Positions 26,107 to 35,277 of a DNA stretch of 64,000 bases are shown here, piece after piece. A program made the translations under genes and the position numbers. This DNA comes from a virus, in IMG/VR virus record IMGVR_UViG_3300032245_001170, positions 1 to 64,000 of that record, one strand, 5' to 3'. The notes below the pieces were generated by a model. It saw only the letters and a program-made list of their open reading frames with translations, did no database searches and was not told the origin of the DNA. Within the stretch, counting starts at the first letter, position 1. Every line of letters starts with the position of its first letter.

Positions 26107-27633
26107 ATGACAACTTACAGCAGACCGGGAGTCTTCATCAATGAAGTGCCCCTGCCTCAACAAGTTGAACTAGCGAACAATGGACAGGCTCGTGGAGCGT
26201 TCCTTGGTGCATTTGCACAAGGACCTACAGACGCACCAGTTCTAATTCAAAGCTGGTACGACTTTGGAAAAACTTTTGGAAGCCTATCAGATAGCTACCC
26301 AGCTACTTGGTCAGTCTATTCGTTTTTCGCAAACGGTGGGCGTAGTGCATATATTAAGCGTGTTACGGGTGCAGGTGCTACAGCAGCATCAGTAGTACTA
26401 CGTGACCGTGCAGCTACACCTCTTAGCACACTTCGAGTAACAGCAAAAAGCGCTGGTGCTTGGGGTAACGGATTAAAGGCAGAAGTTAGATCCTCATCTA
26501 CAACAACCTTTAACTTAATCATTTCAGATGCAAATGGAATCCTAGAACAGTTTACTGATCTAAGCATGTCCACAACAAACAGCCGCTATTGCGTAGCATA
26601 CGTAAACTCAGCTTCATATTACGTAACACTTACTAACCTAGCAGCTGGTACAGCAGCACCAGACAACCAACCAGAAATTGCTGGACAAAAGGCATTTACA
26701 TCTGGAGCAGATGGTTCAGCACCTACACGTGCTAACTACCAAACTGCACTTACCACATTTGATGCAATTACTAATCCAATGCTTCTAATTAACGCAGACG
26801 CATCTTATGCTTTCGCATCAGGCGGAGAAACTAACGCCCGTGCAGCTAAGGTTCTTCTAGATAACGACGTGACTGCTTATGCAGATGCTCGTGGAGATGT
26901 ATTTGCCCTAATTGATCCACCAGCTGGAAGCACAGCTGCGGAAGCAATTACTTACGCAATTGATGGCTGTGGAGCAGTAGACGGCGGAAACGCAGCAACC
27001 TACTTCCCATGGGTAGTAATTCCAGACCTACTAAAGTCTGCACCTGGTGCAACTCGTGTAGTTGGTCCTGCAGCAATTGCAGCAGGTAAGTACCTAGAAA
27101 CAGATGCTTCTCGTGGCGTATTCAAGACCCCAGCTGGTTTTGGAACAAAAATTGGAAGCGCAGTTGCTTTAGAGCGTTCACTTACAAATGCTGAACTAGA
27201 CTCTCTAAACTCAGCTTCTAAGCCAGTAAACGCTATTCGTAACGTTCCTGGTGCAGGAATTGTAATTATGGGTGGTCGCACTCTAAATAACTCAACTGGA
27301 GAACGCTACATTAACGTACGTCGTTCATTGATTTTCTTGAAGAAAGAACTCACTGATCGCAGTAATTTTGCAGTGTTTGAGAACAACAGCGAAGTGCTTT
27401 GGTCTCAACTTCGTAACGCACTAGGCAATTTCCTTCGGGAATACTGGTCTCAAGGTGGGCTACGTGGATCAACTCCAAGTGAAGCATTTTACGTAAGATG
27501 TGATGCTTCAAACAACACAGCTACAGATATTTTAAACGGTCGAGTAAACATCGAAATTGGTGTAGCTGTTGAATATCCTGCAGAATTCATTGTGATCAGC
27601 ATTGGGCAGATCACCGGAAGCGCTTCGGCGTAG
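26107..27633 (+). CDS. Tail sheath protein
   Basis: 508 residues; the contractile sheath that drives DNA injection. It starts with YSRPGVFINEVPLPQQVELA, the typical sheath N-terminus, then GAFLGAFAQGPTDAPVLI. The C-terminal domain has ERYINVRRSLIFLKKEL, a tryptophan-containing SEVLWSQLRNALGNFLREYW segment, and a last strand VNIEIGVAVEYPAEFIVISI. A good ribosome site (aaggagtaaca) precedes the ATG. The adjacent tube gene confirms the myovirus tail. Confidence 0.92.
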   Translation: MTTYSRPGVFINEVPLPQQVELANNGQARGAFLGAFAQGPTDAPVLIQSWYDFGKTFGSLSDSYPATWSVYSFFANGGRSAYIKRVTGAGATAASVVLRDRAATPLSTLRVTAKSAGAWGNGLKAEVRSSSTTTFNLIISDANGILEQFTDLSMSTTNSRYCVAYVNSASYYVTLTNLAAGTAAPDNQPEIAGQKAFTSGADGSAPTRANYQTALTTFDAITNPMLLINADASYAFASGGETNARAAKVLLDNDVTAYADARGDVFALIDPPAGSTAAEAITYAIDGCGAVDGGNAATYFPWVVIPDLLKSAPGATRVVGPAAIAAGKYLETDASRGVFKTPAGFGTKIGSAVALERSLTNAELDSLNSASKPVNAIRNVPGAGIVIMGGRTLNNSTGERYINVRRSLIFLKKELTDRSNFAVFENNSEVLWSQLRNALGNFLREYWSQGGLRGSTPSEAFYVRCDASNNTATDILNGRVNIEIGVAVEYPAEFIVISIGQITGSASA

Positions 27634-27653
27634 TAAGGAAAGGATAATAGACT

Positions 27654-28301
27654 ATGGCAACAGCAGCAAAAAAGACCGCGTTTACTAACGTGTTAAGTTC
27701 GCTTGCTACAGATCCCGTTCGTAATTTTCGGTTTCTTGTAGACTTCCTACCTAACTCCCAAACGCCGGCCTATGGTTTCGACACTAAAATGGGTTTCACC
27801 TCAGTATCAGGCTTAACAGTCTCTACTGAAGCAATCCAATACCGTGAGGGTGGGTACAACACCACTGTTCACCAATTACCTGGACAAACTTCTTTTAGTC
27901 CAATCACACTTAGCAAGGGCGTAATGTTGGGGGATTCCTCACAGGTCGCTTGGATGAAGCGTTTATTCTCTGTAATTAGCTCAGGCGCTAAAGGTGGAGT
28001 AGGAGCAGATTTCCGATGCAATTTGGATATTCGTGTTCTTAGTCATCCAAACCCTGCAGGAATTAATGGAAGTGCGGCTAACGCAACACTTTCAGCAGCA
28101 GGAACTACAAACTCAGATGCGCCACACGTAGCTATTCGCTTTAAAGTGTACAATGCTTGGATCACAAACCTTTCATACAGCAACCTAGATGCTGGTGGAA
28201 ATAGTTTGATGGTAGAAGAAATGACCCTAGTTCATGAAGGTTGGGAAGCATCCTATGCTTCAGACCTAACAGTTGCTGGGTCAGCAGCAGATATCTCATA
28301 A
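27654..28301 (+). CDS. Tail tube protein
   Basis: 215 residues forming the rigid inner tail tube. The pattern DPVRNFRFLVDF, MGFTSVSGLTVSTEAIQYRE, GGYNTTVHQLPGQTSFSPIT, LSKGVML, and WMKRLFSVI is characteristic of the gp19-like tube family. VYNAWITNLSYSNLDAGGNS and the strand VEEMTLVHEGWE close the domain. It follows the sheath gene by 20 bases, as in nearly all myoviruses. Confidence 0.92.
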   Translation: MATAAKKTAFTNVLSSLATDPVRNFRFLVDFLPNSQTPAYGFDTKMGFTSVSGLTVSTEAIQYREGGYNTTVHQLPGQTSFSPITLSKGVMLGDSSQVAWMKRLFSVISSGAKGGVGADFRCNLDIRVLSHPNPAGINGSAANATLSAAGTTNSDAPHVAIRFKVYNAWITNLSYSNLDAGGNSLMVEEMTLVHEGWEASYASDLTVAGSAADIS

Positions 28302-28325
28302 CTAGACTAAGAAAAGGAACATAAA

Positions 28326-29153
28326 ATGTCTACAACTATTAATGCCTCAGAAAATCCGGCATTGGCAAACAAACTGTTAGAAGATGTAAACAAGCTTGTT
28401 AATGAGGAAGTGGTGGGATCTTTACCACAAGTAGTGCTCCCATCACTCCCTCAAACAGCGGTTATTCTTCCAGCGGGTTTTATTGACCCGCTTGAAGGAA
28501 CCGTGTACAGAGATGCTGAGGTCAGGGAACTTAACGGCGCAGATGAAGAGGCGATCGTAAAGATTTCAGACCCGGGCAAAGCACTGTTAGCTATCCTAGA
28601 GAGAGCAACAGTTTCTGTGGGAGGACAACCAGCTGACAAGGCAATTCTAAATTCCTTGCTTGCTGGAGATAGAGAAGCGTTGCTTTTAGCAATTAGAAAA
28701 GCAACTTTTGGTGCTGAAGTAGAGGTTTCTAACGTATGCGATAAGTGCCCTGAACTTCAAGTGTTCAAGGTGGATTTAGACGAAGACGTAGAAACTAAAG
28801 AATTAGCTGATCCTATCAATGACCGTAGATTTACAGTCGACCTAAAAGCTGGCCTTGCAAAGGTTAGCCTTCCAACAGGAGATGTTCAAACAAAGATCAT
28901 TAATGCTACGGACAAAAACTCTGCGGAATTAGACACTTTGCTTTTAACATCTTGTGTGCTTGAGATTGCGGATCAACCAATCCTAAACTCTACTCGAATT
29001 AGAAATCTAGGAATCAATGATCGTAGAACACTTCTAGAAGAGCTAGCAAAACGTAACCCTGGACCACAACTAAGCGAAATTAAAAAGGCTTGCAAAAACT
29101 GCGGCCAGGAGGTAAGCCTGCCACTAACCCTGGCAGAGTTGTTTCGTCAATGA
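28326..29153 (+). CDS. Tail/baseplate assembly chaperone-like protein (0-frame product)
   Basis: 275 residues between the tube gene and the tape measure gene, where tail assembly chaperones and T4-type baseplate hub assembly proteins are encoded. The N-terminal third is Pro/Val-rich. The central domain holds IVKISDPGKALLAILERATV, and two CxxC pairs (Cys138/141 and Cys256/259) suggest a zinc site. The last codons are TTG TTT CGT CAA TGA. A second open frame in the +1 register continues for 51 codons without any start codon (29146-29301), so a +1 frameshift at Phe273 is likely and would give a longer 324-residue product. Confidence 0.7.
   Translation: MSTTINASENPALANKLLEDVNKLVNEEVVGSLPQVVLPSLPQTAVILPAGFIDPLEGTVYRDAEVRELNGADEEAIVKISDPGKALLAILERATVSVGGQPADKAILNSLLAGDREALLLAIRKATFGAEVEVSNVCDKCPELQVFKVDLDEDVETKELADPINDRRFTVDLKAGLAKVSLPTGDVQTKIINATDKNSAELDTLLLTSCVLEIADQPILNSTRIRNLGINDRRTLLEELAKRNPGPQLSEIKKACKNCGQEVSLPLTLAELFRQ
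29142..29153 (+). promoter_or_regulatory. Candidate +1 programmed frameshift site (TTT CGT CAA TGA)
   Basis: The Phe codon TTT can slip one base to TTC without losing pairing with tRNA-Phe. The following CGT and a TGA stop two codons later give time for slipping. UUU-CGU is the same core used by influenza PA-X for +1 shifting. A Shine-Dalgarno-like aggaggt lies about 30 bases upstream. The +1 frame is open from 29128, so the overlap available for shifting is only 29128-29153. Confidence 0.55.
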
Positions 29154-29301
29154 AATAACTTATCAAGACACTATTGATTCTTATGATCTTCTAGCCCAGT
29201 TCTATCCGGGCTGGTCATTACAGGAGTTAAGAAGCCTTACAGTAAGAGAAAGATTAGTTTTTTTATCTAAAGCAGTAACCAGACCTAAGGTGGTGAGATA
29301 A
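29146..29301 (+). CDS. Frameshift extension of the tail assembly chaperone
   Basis: 51 codons in the +1 frame relative to the gene at 28326. The peptide includes VNEITYQDTIDSYDLLAQFY, PGWSLQELRSLTVRER and LVFLSKAVTRP. No ATG, GTG or TTG occurs before the last few codons, and an in-frame TAA lies at 29125, so independent initiation is unlikely. The helical composition with WSLQELRSL is typical of the second part of tail assembly chaperones, which are made by frameshifting just before the tape measure gene in many phages. It ends one base before the tape measure start. Confidence 0.6.
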   Translation, partial: VNEITYQDTIDSYDLLAQFYPGWSLQELRSLTVRERLVFLSKAVTRPKVVR

Positions 29302-29302
29302 C

Positions 29303-32248
29303 TTGGCAAATGCGTATGAGAACCTAGGCATTGACGACGAAGCGTTTACTGGGCAAAAAAGCGCTAACAAGTTCTTTGGAACCATCAACAAAGAGATTAA
29401 AAGTTTCCATAAAGAAATGGAAGCTATTGAAAAGCGTGCAGAAGCCTTCCGTGAACACATGGAGGCTGCAAGTAAGCTAGACCTTGACGGTACCGGTAAA
29501 TCTGGTAACACTATGGGTCGAAGTCTTGCAGACATGCCTGGAGGTGCTAAAAGAAGTACCGCTGCAAACGTTGGTTTAGGTGTAGCAGCCTTAGGTGCGG
29601 GTGCTATGGGCATCATGCCTAACACTATGACAGCAGTAACCCAAAGACTAACCGCTGAGGGTGTTGCAATGTACAGCTCTGGAGGAATGGGCTCCAAAGG
29701 AGTAATTGCTTCTGCCAACTCTACGATTGGTCGCGGTAATGCAACCAGTGCCATGGGACCAACTATGGCTATGGGGCAAATCCTGTCTCAAGGTGGTTAC
29801 GGTTCTCAATCAGTAAGCACACAGAGAATCATGAGCCAACTTGGTGGCATGAGCGCCATCAGTGGTATGAGCAATGAACAAGCCGCGGGAGCATACGCTG
29901 GACAAAACGGCATGAATATGCTGCGCCTAGGAATAAGACTTCGTGATCGAGAAGGAAATCTTAGAGCTCCTAATGAGATTATTAATGAGCTTTATTCAAA
30001 GATATATCGGGGTAAGACACCTAAGAATCCCGAGGTAATGTTTAGCCCTAACAGCATTGAATATCAGACAATCATGAACATTGCTGGTGGCGATCCAAAC
30101 CTCTTTAACGTATATACCAGCGGACTTATGGCTCGGTTTAAAAACAATAAGCCTCTTACAGCAAAGCAAATGTCCAGTGCTAAGGGCATGCTTGGAACTA
30201 TGGGCGTAGGCGGCGGAGTTCAAGCAAGTAACTTTAATTTTCAAAGCTCACAAAATAGAGCTTTAGGAGCAACAGAAGAAGGATTAGTTGGCGGGTATCA
30301 AGGTGCGCTTAGCGCAGCCGCTGCAGTCAACAACGGGTTCTCAGCCATGGCAGAGACACTACCAGGTGTTGTAAACGGCTTAGCAGCCCTTAAGGGAGTG
30401 CTACAGACCCTTCCTATGGCAGGCGGTGCAGGTGCCACAATGTCTGGCGCAGCAGGCATGCTTTCAAATGCATTAATGATGAAAATGATGTTTGGTCGGG
30501 GAGCAACAAGCCTCATACCTACAGTAGGGGCTGGAGCTGCAACAGGTGCGGGTGCAGGTGCGGCCGCTACCGCAGCAGGAGCAGGCGCCGCTGCAAGTAA
30601 GTTTGGTAAGTTTGCTGGAATGGGCAAAGCAGTACCAATTTTAGGTTCAGCTCTTTCTGCTTTTGGTGGATATCAAACTGCAAAAACAAAAAAGAAATTT
30701 GATTGGGGATCTGTACTATCTAGCGCAGCAATCGGAGGAGGTACGGGAGCTCTTATGGGCTCCGCAACTGGCCCTGGAGCACTAGTGACAGGACTAATTG
30801 GTGCGCTAATTGGTGGAGGATCAAACGCAGCAGGACAACTTCTAGGTGGTATGGGTGGTGGAGAGAGTACTGGACCATCCTCTAATTCTCCAGGAACCAC
30901 GCCTATGGCTATCAATCCTGCGCCAAACTATCAAAGAATTTCTTCTCAATATGGAATGAGAAACGATCCAAACAATCCTAAAGAAAGACATCACCACGGC
31001 GGTATTGATTACGCTATGCCTGTAGGAAGTCCCGTACTTGCTGCAGCAGATGGCATTGTAGATCAAGTAACTACTCAACCTAACTCTTCAAGAAGTTTTG
31101 GACACTATGTAGTTATTAAGCACGAAGGTTTTTTTACATACTACGCTCACTTAAGCAAGTCCGTAGTCAAGGTTGGACAAGAGGTTCGTCAGGGGCAGCT
31201 CATTGCTTATTCTGGTGGTAAGAAAGGTGCTTGGGGATCTGGAAGCTCTACAGGACCACACTTGCACTTTGAAGTTAGATTAAGTAAGGGAAGTAAGCAG
31301 TCTGTAGATCCTCAAAGTATCTTTGGAAAAATTAAATCAAAAGTATCTAGTATCTTTACTGGCAAAAGTTCTAAAGACGAAATAAGCGAAGAAGATCTCT
31401 CACAGTTTGTGTTGGGCGGTAATACGCCAAAAAGCACTCAATTTGCTGGTGGTCAACTACTTGCTGCAATTCAACGCGGAGGTCCGCTTAGCTACGGAGA
31501 TATATCTAAAGATGGTGCTTTAGATTACGCTAAAAAAGTCGGAGAAAGCTCTAGCGTATTAGACGGTCTTATGGGAGACAGTCAAATGACCGCTGCAAGC
31601 GGAGACAGCGGTGGCATGGCTTTTGGTTCTCGTAAAGGACTAGTAAATGCACTGTACAAAGAAGGCTTTCGTGGGAAGTCTTTGCAAACAGCTTTTGCGG
31701 TTGCTTTAGCTGAGTCTGGTGGCAGAGCTAAGGCGGTAGGGGACGAAAACTTAGTAAACAAAAAATATGGCCCAAGTTTAGGCCTATTCCAGATTAGAAG
31801 TTTAAAGGACCCTAAAAAGTATGGTGGAGGGGAATGGAGAGACGGAAAACGTTTAACTGACCCTTCGTTTAACGTTAAGGCCGCCTGGAACATTTCTAAT
31901 CAGGGTCAAAATTGGAAAGCTTGGTCTGCATATAATAACGGATCTTTTTCTAAGTTTTTAGATGATGCAGAATCTGCTTCAAAAGCAGCTGGAATTCCTG
32001 GTTACTTTTATGGCACTGACCGTACTAAAGAAGGTTTGGCTTACCTTCACCCAGACGAGATGGTTCTTAATAAAGGTCAAGCAGACCTTGTTAGAAACAA
32101 CCGCGGTAATGGTGGGGCAACGAGCATTAATGTTAGTATGACCGTTAATATTGCTAAAGCAGGAGATCAAGAAGTACTGGTTATGCTAGACAAATTTAAG
32201 AAAGCTATAGCTTCAGATCGAGATCTTGAACAGTTAGGTAAATACTAA
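29303..32248 (+). CDS. Tape measure protein with M23 peptidase and lytic transglycosylase domains
   Basis: 981 residues, TTG start with aaggtggtgag upstream. N-terminal coiled coil (about residues 15-60), then a Gly/Ala/Met-rich body with hydrophobic segments (about 360-520). Residues about 545-672 are an M23 (lysostaphin-like) zinc peptidase: HHHGGIDYAMPVGSPVLAA (HxxxD), HYVVIKHEGFFTYYAHL, and GPHLHFEVRL (HxH). Residues about 783-886 form a lysozyme-like domain: FAVALAESGGRAKAVG with catalytic Glu, and YGPSLGLFQIRSL. The C-terminus has the AYLHPDEMVLNKGQADLV motif common in tape measures. It sets tail length and digests peptidoglycan during DNA entry. Confidence 0.9.
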   Translation: MANAYENLGIDDEAFTGQKSANKFFGTINKEIKSFHKEMEAIEKRAEAFREHMEAASKLDLDGTGKSGNTMGRSLADMPGGAKRSTAANVGLGVAALGAGAMGIMPNTMTAVTQRLTAEGVAMYSSGGMGSKGVIASANSTIGRGNATSAMGPTMAMGQILSQGGYGSQSVSTQRIMSQLGGMSAISGMSNEQAAGAYAGQNGMNMLRLGIRLRDREGNLRAPNEIINELYSKIYRGKTPKNPEVMFSPNSIEYQTIMNIAGGDPNLFNVYTSGLMARFKNNKPLTAKQMSSAKGMLGTMGVGGGVQASNFNFQSSQNRALGATEEGLVGGYQGALSAAAAVNNGFSAMAETLPGVVNGLAALKGVLQTLPMAGGAGATMSGAAGMLSNALMMKMMFGRGATSLIPTVGAGAATGAGAGAAATAAGAGAAASKFGKFAGMGKAVPILGSALSAFGGYQTAKTKKKFDWGSVLSSAAIGGGTGALMGSATGPGALVTGLIGALIGGGSNAAGQLLGGMGGGESTGPSSNSPGTTPMAINPAPNYQRISSQYGMRNDPNNPKERHHHGGIDYAMPVGSPVLAAADGIVDQVTTQPNSSRSFGHYVVIKHEGFFTYYAHLSKSVVKVGQEVRQGQLIAYSGGKKGAWGSGSSTGPHLHFEVRLSKGSKQSVDPQSIFGKIKSKVSSIFTGKSSKDEISEEDLSQFVLGGNTPKSTQFAGGQLLAAIQRGGPLSYGDISKDGALDYAKKVGESSSVLDGLMGDSQMTAASGDSGGMAFGSRKGLVNALYKEGFRGKSLQTAFAVALAESGGRAKAVGDENLVNKKYGPSLGLFQIRSLKDPKKYGGGEWRDGKRLTDPSFNVKAAWNISNQGQNWKAWSAYNNGSFSKFLDDAESASKAAGIPGYFYGTDRTKEGLAYLHPDEMVLNKGQADLVRNNRGNGGATSINVSMTVNIAKAGDQEVLVMLDKFKKAIASDRDLEQLGKY

Positions 32249-34158
32249 TGGCAGTTAAATATTGGGCTGAAATTGTTCGTGAGACACCTGCTACCAAAAA
32301 TCTTTGTGGGGAGCAGGTATTTTACGCTGTACGAGTATTTAAGGGTGATACAACTGACCCATCAATTGAGTATCAACTTGAATCTTTTAACCGAATAGAA
32401 TTATCCGGCGACGATTCTCGTAGAGCTGTAGTAACTACTAAGGACGTTAAAGATCTTTCAGAGGGTGCCGTAATAAAGACTGGGGACCCGTTTAGAAAAC
32501 CTTTAGATAGGGATTATTTTAGGGTTTCATTTACTGCAAGTAAACCAGGTACTTACACGCCTAAGTTTACAATTAGAGTTTACCAACCATTTCAGTCTAT
32601 TATTCCGGGTTTTTCTAACGCTTCAACTAGCCAATTAAGAGCAAGCACTGAGCAAGCAGACATAAACACCGGAGTTCCGGAAATACAAATAATTGCTCCT
32701 AGACAAAATAGTACTTTTAACTGGGGTCAAATTGGTTACAACCCCACAAAATGGCAAACAGTTACTATCCCTACAATTACATTTACAAAAGCAGCTGTAA
32801 CTCCAGATAGAGATTCCGTACTAGCAGAAGCTACTACAGTTGATGGTTGGACTTGGGATGAATGTACAGGAAAACGTTGGGTAGCCGTATTTGCAACATA
32901 CCGCTATGTTTTAACTAAGAGTCCATATACTGTAGCGTCAAATTTAACCGCAACTGGTTCTAGTCCAAACGTAGACGGTGCGTATTCAAAACAAATTAAA
33001 TACACAGTTAGAGCCCTTTCTCAAACAGATTTAAAAGCCTATCCAAACGCTTCTTTTGCAGAACATAAGGAAGCTGGACGTGTAAAAGTTATTTGGACTG
33101 CTTCTGGTTGGGATTGGGCAGCTACAGGTAAGGCGTTTGTTGATCCAAAAACTCCTAAACCAAGCATTACTGCCCAGTCTTATAAAAATGAAGCTATCGC
33201 TACACGTAAAAAGTTTTCTGTAGCTATTTGCGGTGGTGGTGGTGGTGGCGGTAATAATACGCCTCCTGCCACAGTAACTCCTACTCCAGAAACAGTAAAA
33301 GCAGCAAGCAACTTTAATCCGTATCCACACATAACTACTAGACATTTTGCTGGTCGTATTTGGAAAGACGCCCCACAAGGTAGCGGAGACAACCAATACG
33401 ATCAATTAGCTTCTTTTTATATAGACCCTGAAATTGTTAATTTACCAGATAAAAAATTAGATCTTTTGCCTGGAGGACAATCTGCTAATTTAAATCGTTT
33501 CTGGGGATTTAGGTTCTTATACAACCCTCAGTATATTAGTTATAACATGAGTTCCAATAACAAGGTGGACTGGACACGTCCAAATGAAAACGACGCAGTT
33601 TTAGTAGCCTCTGGCATTGGAGGAAGTATTACTGTAAATATTTTGTTAGACCGAGTAGCAGACATGGTTACTATGCGTCAATGGAAAGAGTCTGGAAAAA
33701 CACTTGATCTTCAGCCATACTACCCAACGGGTATGACAGCTGAACAGTGCGCCGGCATTCTCCATAGAGGTACAGAATACGACCTTGAATATTTATTTAG
33801 AGTTATAAATGGAAATCCTCAAGCAGTTACTCTTATGGGTTCAGACCCTAAGGATGGGCTTGAGTTACTTAGTGCTAACATGGGCTACTTAACCCAACTT
33901 CCGTTTATATTTAAAGTTTCTGAGAGAATGCGATACAAAGTTATTATGCAAAGCATAAGCGTAGAGCATAGTATGTTTACTCGAGAAATGATCCCTATTA
34001 GGTCTGTTGTACAGATTAATCTTGAGCGTATCCCAGATCTTGCGAGTTCATTTGATGTATTTAAAAATGCTGAGGAACTTAATAGGGTTACTCCGGTTGT
34101 TAAGATGAGTTCTTCAGACATTGTCGCTTCTAGACGAGCAAGGGATGGGTTCTTATAA
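32248..34158 (+). CDS. Baseplate/tail structural protein
   Basis: 636 residues, TAATG overlap with the tape measure gene. The N-terminal half holds beta modules (YWAEIVRETPATKNLCGEQV, RDYFRVSFTASKPGTYTPKF). A Gly-run linker is followed by residues about 350-600 with FWGFRFLYNPQYISYNMSSN, LLDRVADMVTMRQW, and LPFIFKVSERMRYKVIMQSI. This C-terminal part resembles the proteins that link tube to hub in actinobacterial and Bacillus myoviruses. The name is kept general because the fold cannot be fixed by eye. Confidence 0.6.
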   Translation: MAVKYWAEIVRETPATKNLCGEQVFYAVRVFKGDTTDPSIEYQLESFNRIELSGDDSRRAVVTTKDVKDLSEGAVIKTGDPFRKPLDRDYFRVSFTASKPGTYTPKFTIRVYQPFQSIIPGFSNASTSQLRASTEQADINTGVPEIQIIAPRQNSTFNWGQIGYNPTKWQTVTIPTITFTKAAVTPDRDSVLAEATTVDGWTWDECTGKRWVAVFATYRYVLTKSPYTVASNLTATGSSPNVDGAYSKQIKYTVRALSQTDLKAYPNASFAEHKEAGRVKVIWTASGWDWAATGKAFVDPKTPKPSITAQSYKNEAIATRKKFSVAICGGGGGGGNNTPPATVTPTPETVKAASNFNPYPHITTRHFAGRIWKDAPQGSGDNQYDQLASFYIDPEIVNLPDKKLDLLPGGQSANLNRFWGFRFLYNPQYISYNMSSNNKVDWTRPNENDAVLVASGIGGSITVNILLDRVADMVTMRQWKESGKTLDLQPYYPTGMTAEQCAGILHRGTEYDLEYLFRVINGNPQAVTLMGSDPKDGLELLSANMGYLTQLPFIFKVSERMRYKVIMQSISVEHSMFTREMIPIRSVVQINLERIPDLASSFDVFKNAEELNRVTPVVKMSSSDIVASRRARDGFL

Positions 34159-34439
34159 TGGCTGTATATAGAAACTCTCGTTATGACGACGGAGACGCAC
34201 AACAAATTAAAAATAAGACTACGGGAGCTTACGCTTGGACTGTTTACCGTACTTTCCCAGGAGCCAGCTTTATTTCTTATATTGACTACACTTGGGTAGA
34301 CGGAGATAGGTTAGATTATCTAGCTGCAACCTACCTTAGAGACTCTACCTTATGGTGGCAAATATTAGACATAAATCCAGGACTACCAGACGCTTTAGAA
34401 ATATCTCCTGGAACTATTATAAGAATTCCACGGGTGTAA
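34158..34439 (+). CDS. LysM-like baseplate protein (gp53/tail X type)
   Basis: 93 residues, overlap TAATG. DRLDYLAATYLRDSTLWWQI, then LDINPGLPDALEISPGTIIR and IPRV match the LysM-like fold of tail protein X and T4 gp53: a helix after RLD, WWxIxxIN, and a final pGtxIrIP strand. It joins tube, hub and wedge during baseplate assembly. Confidence 0.75.
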   Translation: MAVYRNSRYDDGDAQQIKNKTTGAYAWTVYRTFPGASFISYIDYTWVDGDRLDYLAATYLRDSTLWWQILDINPGLPDALEISPGTIIRIPRV

Positions 34440-34440
34440 T

Positions 34441-35277
34441 ATGGCCACTCCTTTATACAAAAGAAACGCTGTTAAAACACCTATTGAAAGGTTTCCTGAA
34501 AGAAAAGTCAGTTTTCCTTTAAGCCCTTCTTTTAATTTAGTGCTTTTAAACGCACAATTAGAGCAAGAGTTTGATTCTCACGACAAACTAGTATTAAAGT
34601 TTGCTGGAAAAATTGAAAACGTAAATGGTTTTGTTAGCTCTGGAGACCCAGTTCAATTTGATTATTCTGGTTCTGGAAGCTCATCAAGTTGGGTGGGGTA
34701 TGTTCACAAAATTATACCTTCTACGGTAAGAGACAACATGACCACAGTTATTTGCATATCTCCAACCTATTTATTAAAAACAACTAAACAAAAAATCTAT
34801 AAAAATGTAACTGCGGATCAAGTTGTTCAAAAAATTTGTAAACAGTACGGGTTGAAAGCAGTAACTCAACGACATCCAAGAGTATTTGCTACTATTGGTC
34901 AAGCAGGGCAGAGTGATTGGCAATTGCTTCGAAGACTAGCTAAGCAAACAGGTTTTGGATTAAAAATTACGGGTACAACCGTGTATTTTATGTCAAAAAA
35001 CAAATTAAGTTCTGCTAGTACTGCCAGATCTCCGTATTTCTTTAGAGAAACGGCAGCTCCAAGCGTACGAGGCATTATTGCAATGGGTACAATCCTTGAC
35101 TTCATACCTCAAATTTCTGATGAAGCCCCAGATATGATTGGCGCCACTGTAGACCGAGTAGTTAGCGGATTACACTCTACAAATAACAAGGCCATCACTA
35201 CTAAGCATAAAATTGCCCCTGCTAAAAAGAAAACAAACGGTACAGTAACCCCTAACAAGAAATTTCTTAAAAAATGA
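34441..35277 (+). CDS. gpD-like baseplate hub protein, N-terminal part
   Basis: 278 residues. Strands at FNLVLLNAQLEQEFDSHDKL and SSWVGYVHKIIPSTVRDNMT are followed by VTADQVVQKICKQYGLKAV, QSDWQLLRRLAKQTGFGLKI and TVYFMSKNKL, the core of phage late control gene D / T4 gp27-type hubs. The end is Lys-rich. The usual last domain of this family is encoded in the next gene, which starts on the last A of a six-A run overlapping this stop. Confidence 0.75.
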   Translation: MATPLYKRNAVKTPIERFPERKVSFPLSPSFNLVLLNAQLEQEFDSHDKLVLKFAGKIENVNGFVSSGDPVQFDYSGSGSSSSWVGYVHKIIPSTVRDNMTTVICISPTYLLKTTKQKIYKNVTADQVVQKICKQYGLKAVTQRHPRVFATIGQAGQSDWQLLRRLAKQTGFGLKITGTTVYFMSKNKLSSASTARSPYFFRETAAPSVRGIIAMGTILDFIPQISDEAPDMIGATVDRVVSGLHSTNNKAITTKHKIAPAKKKTNGTVTPNKKFLKK

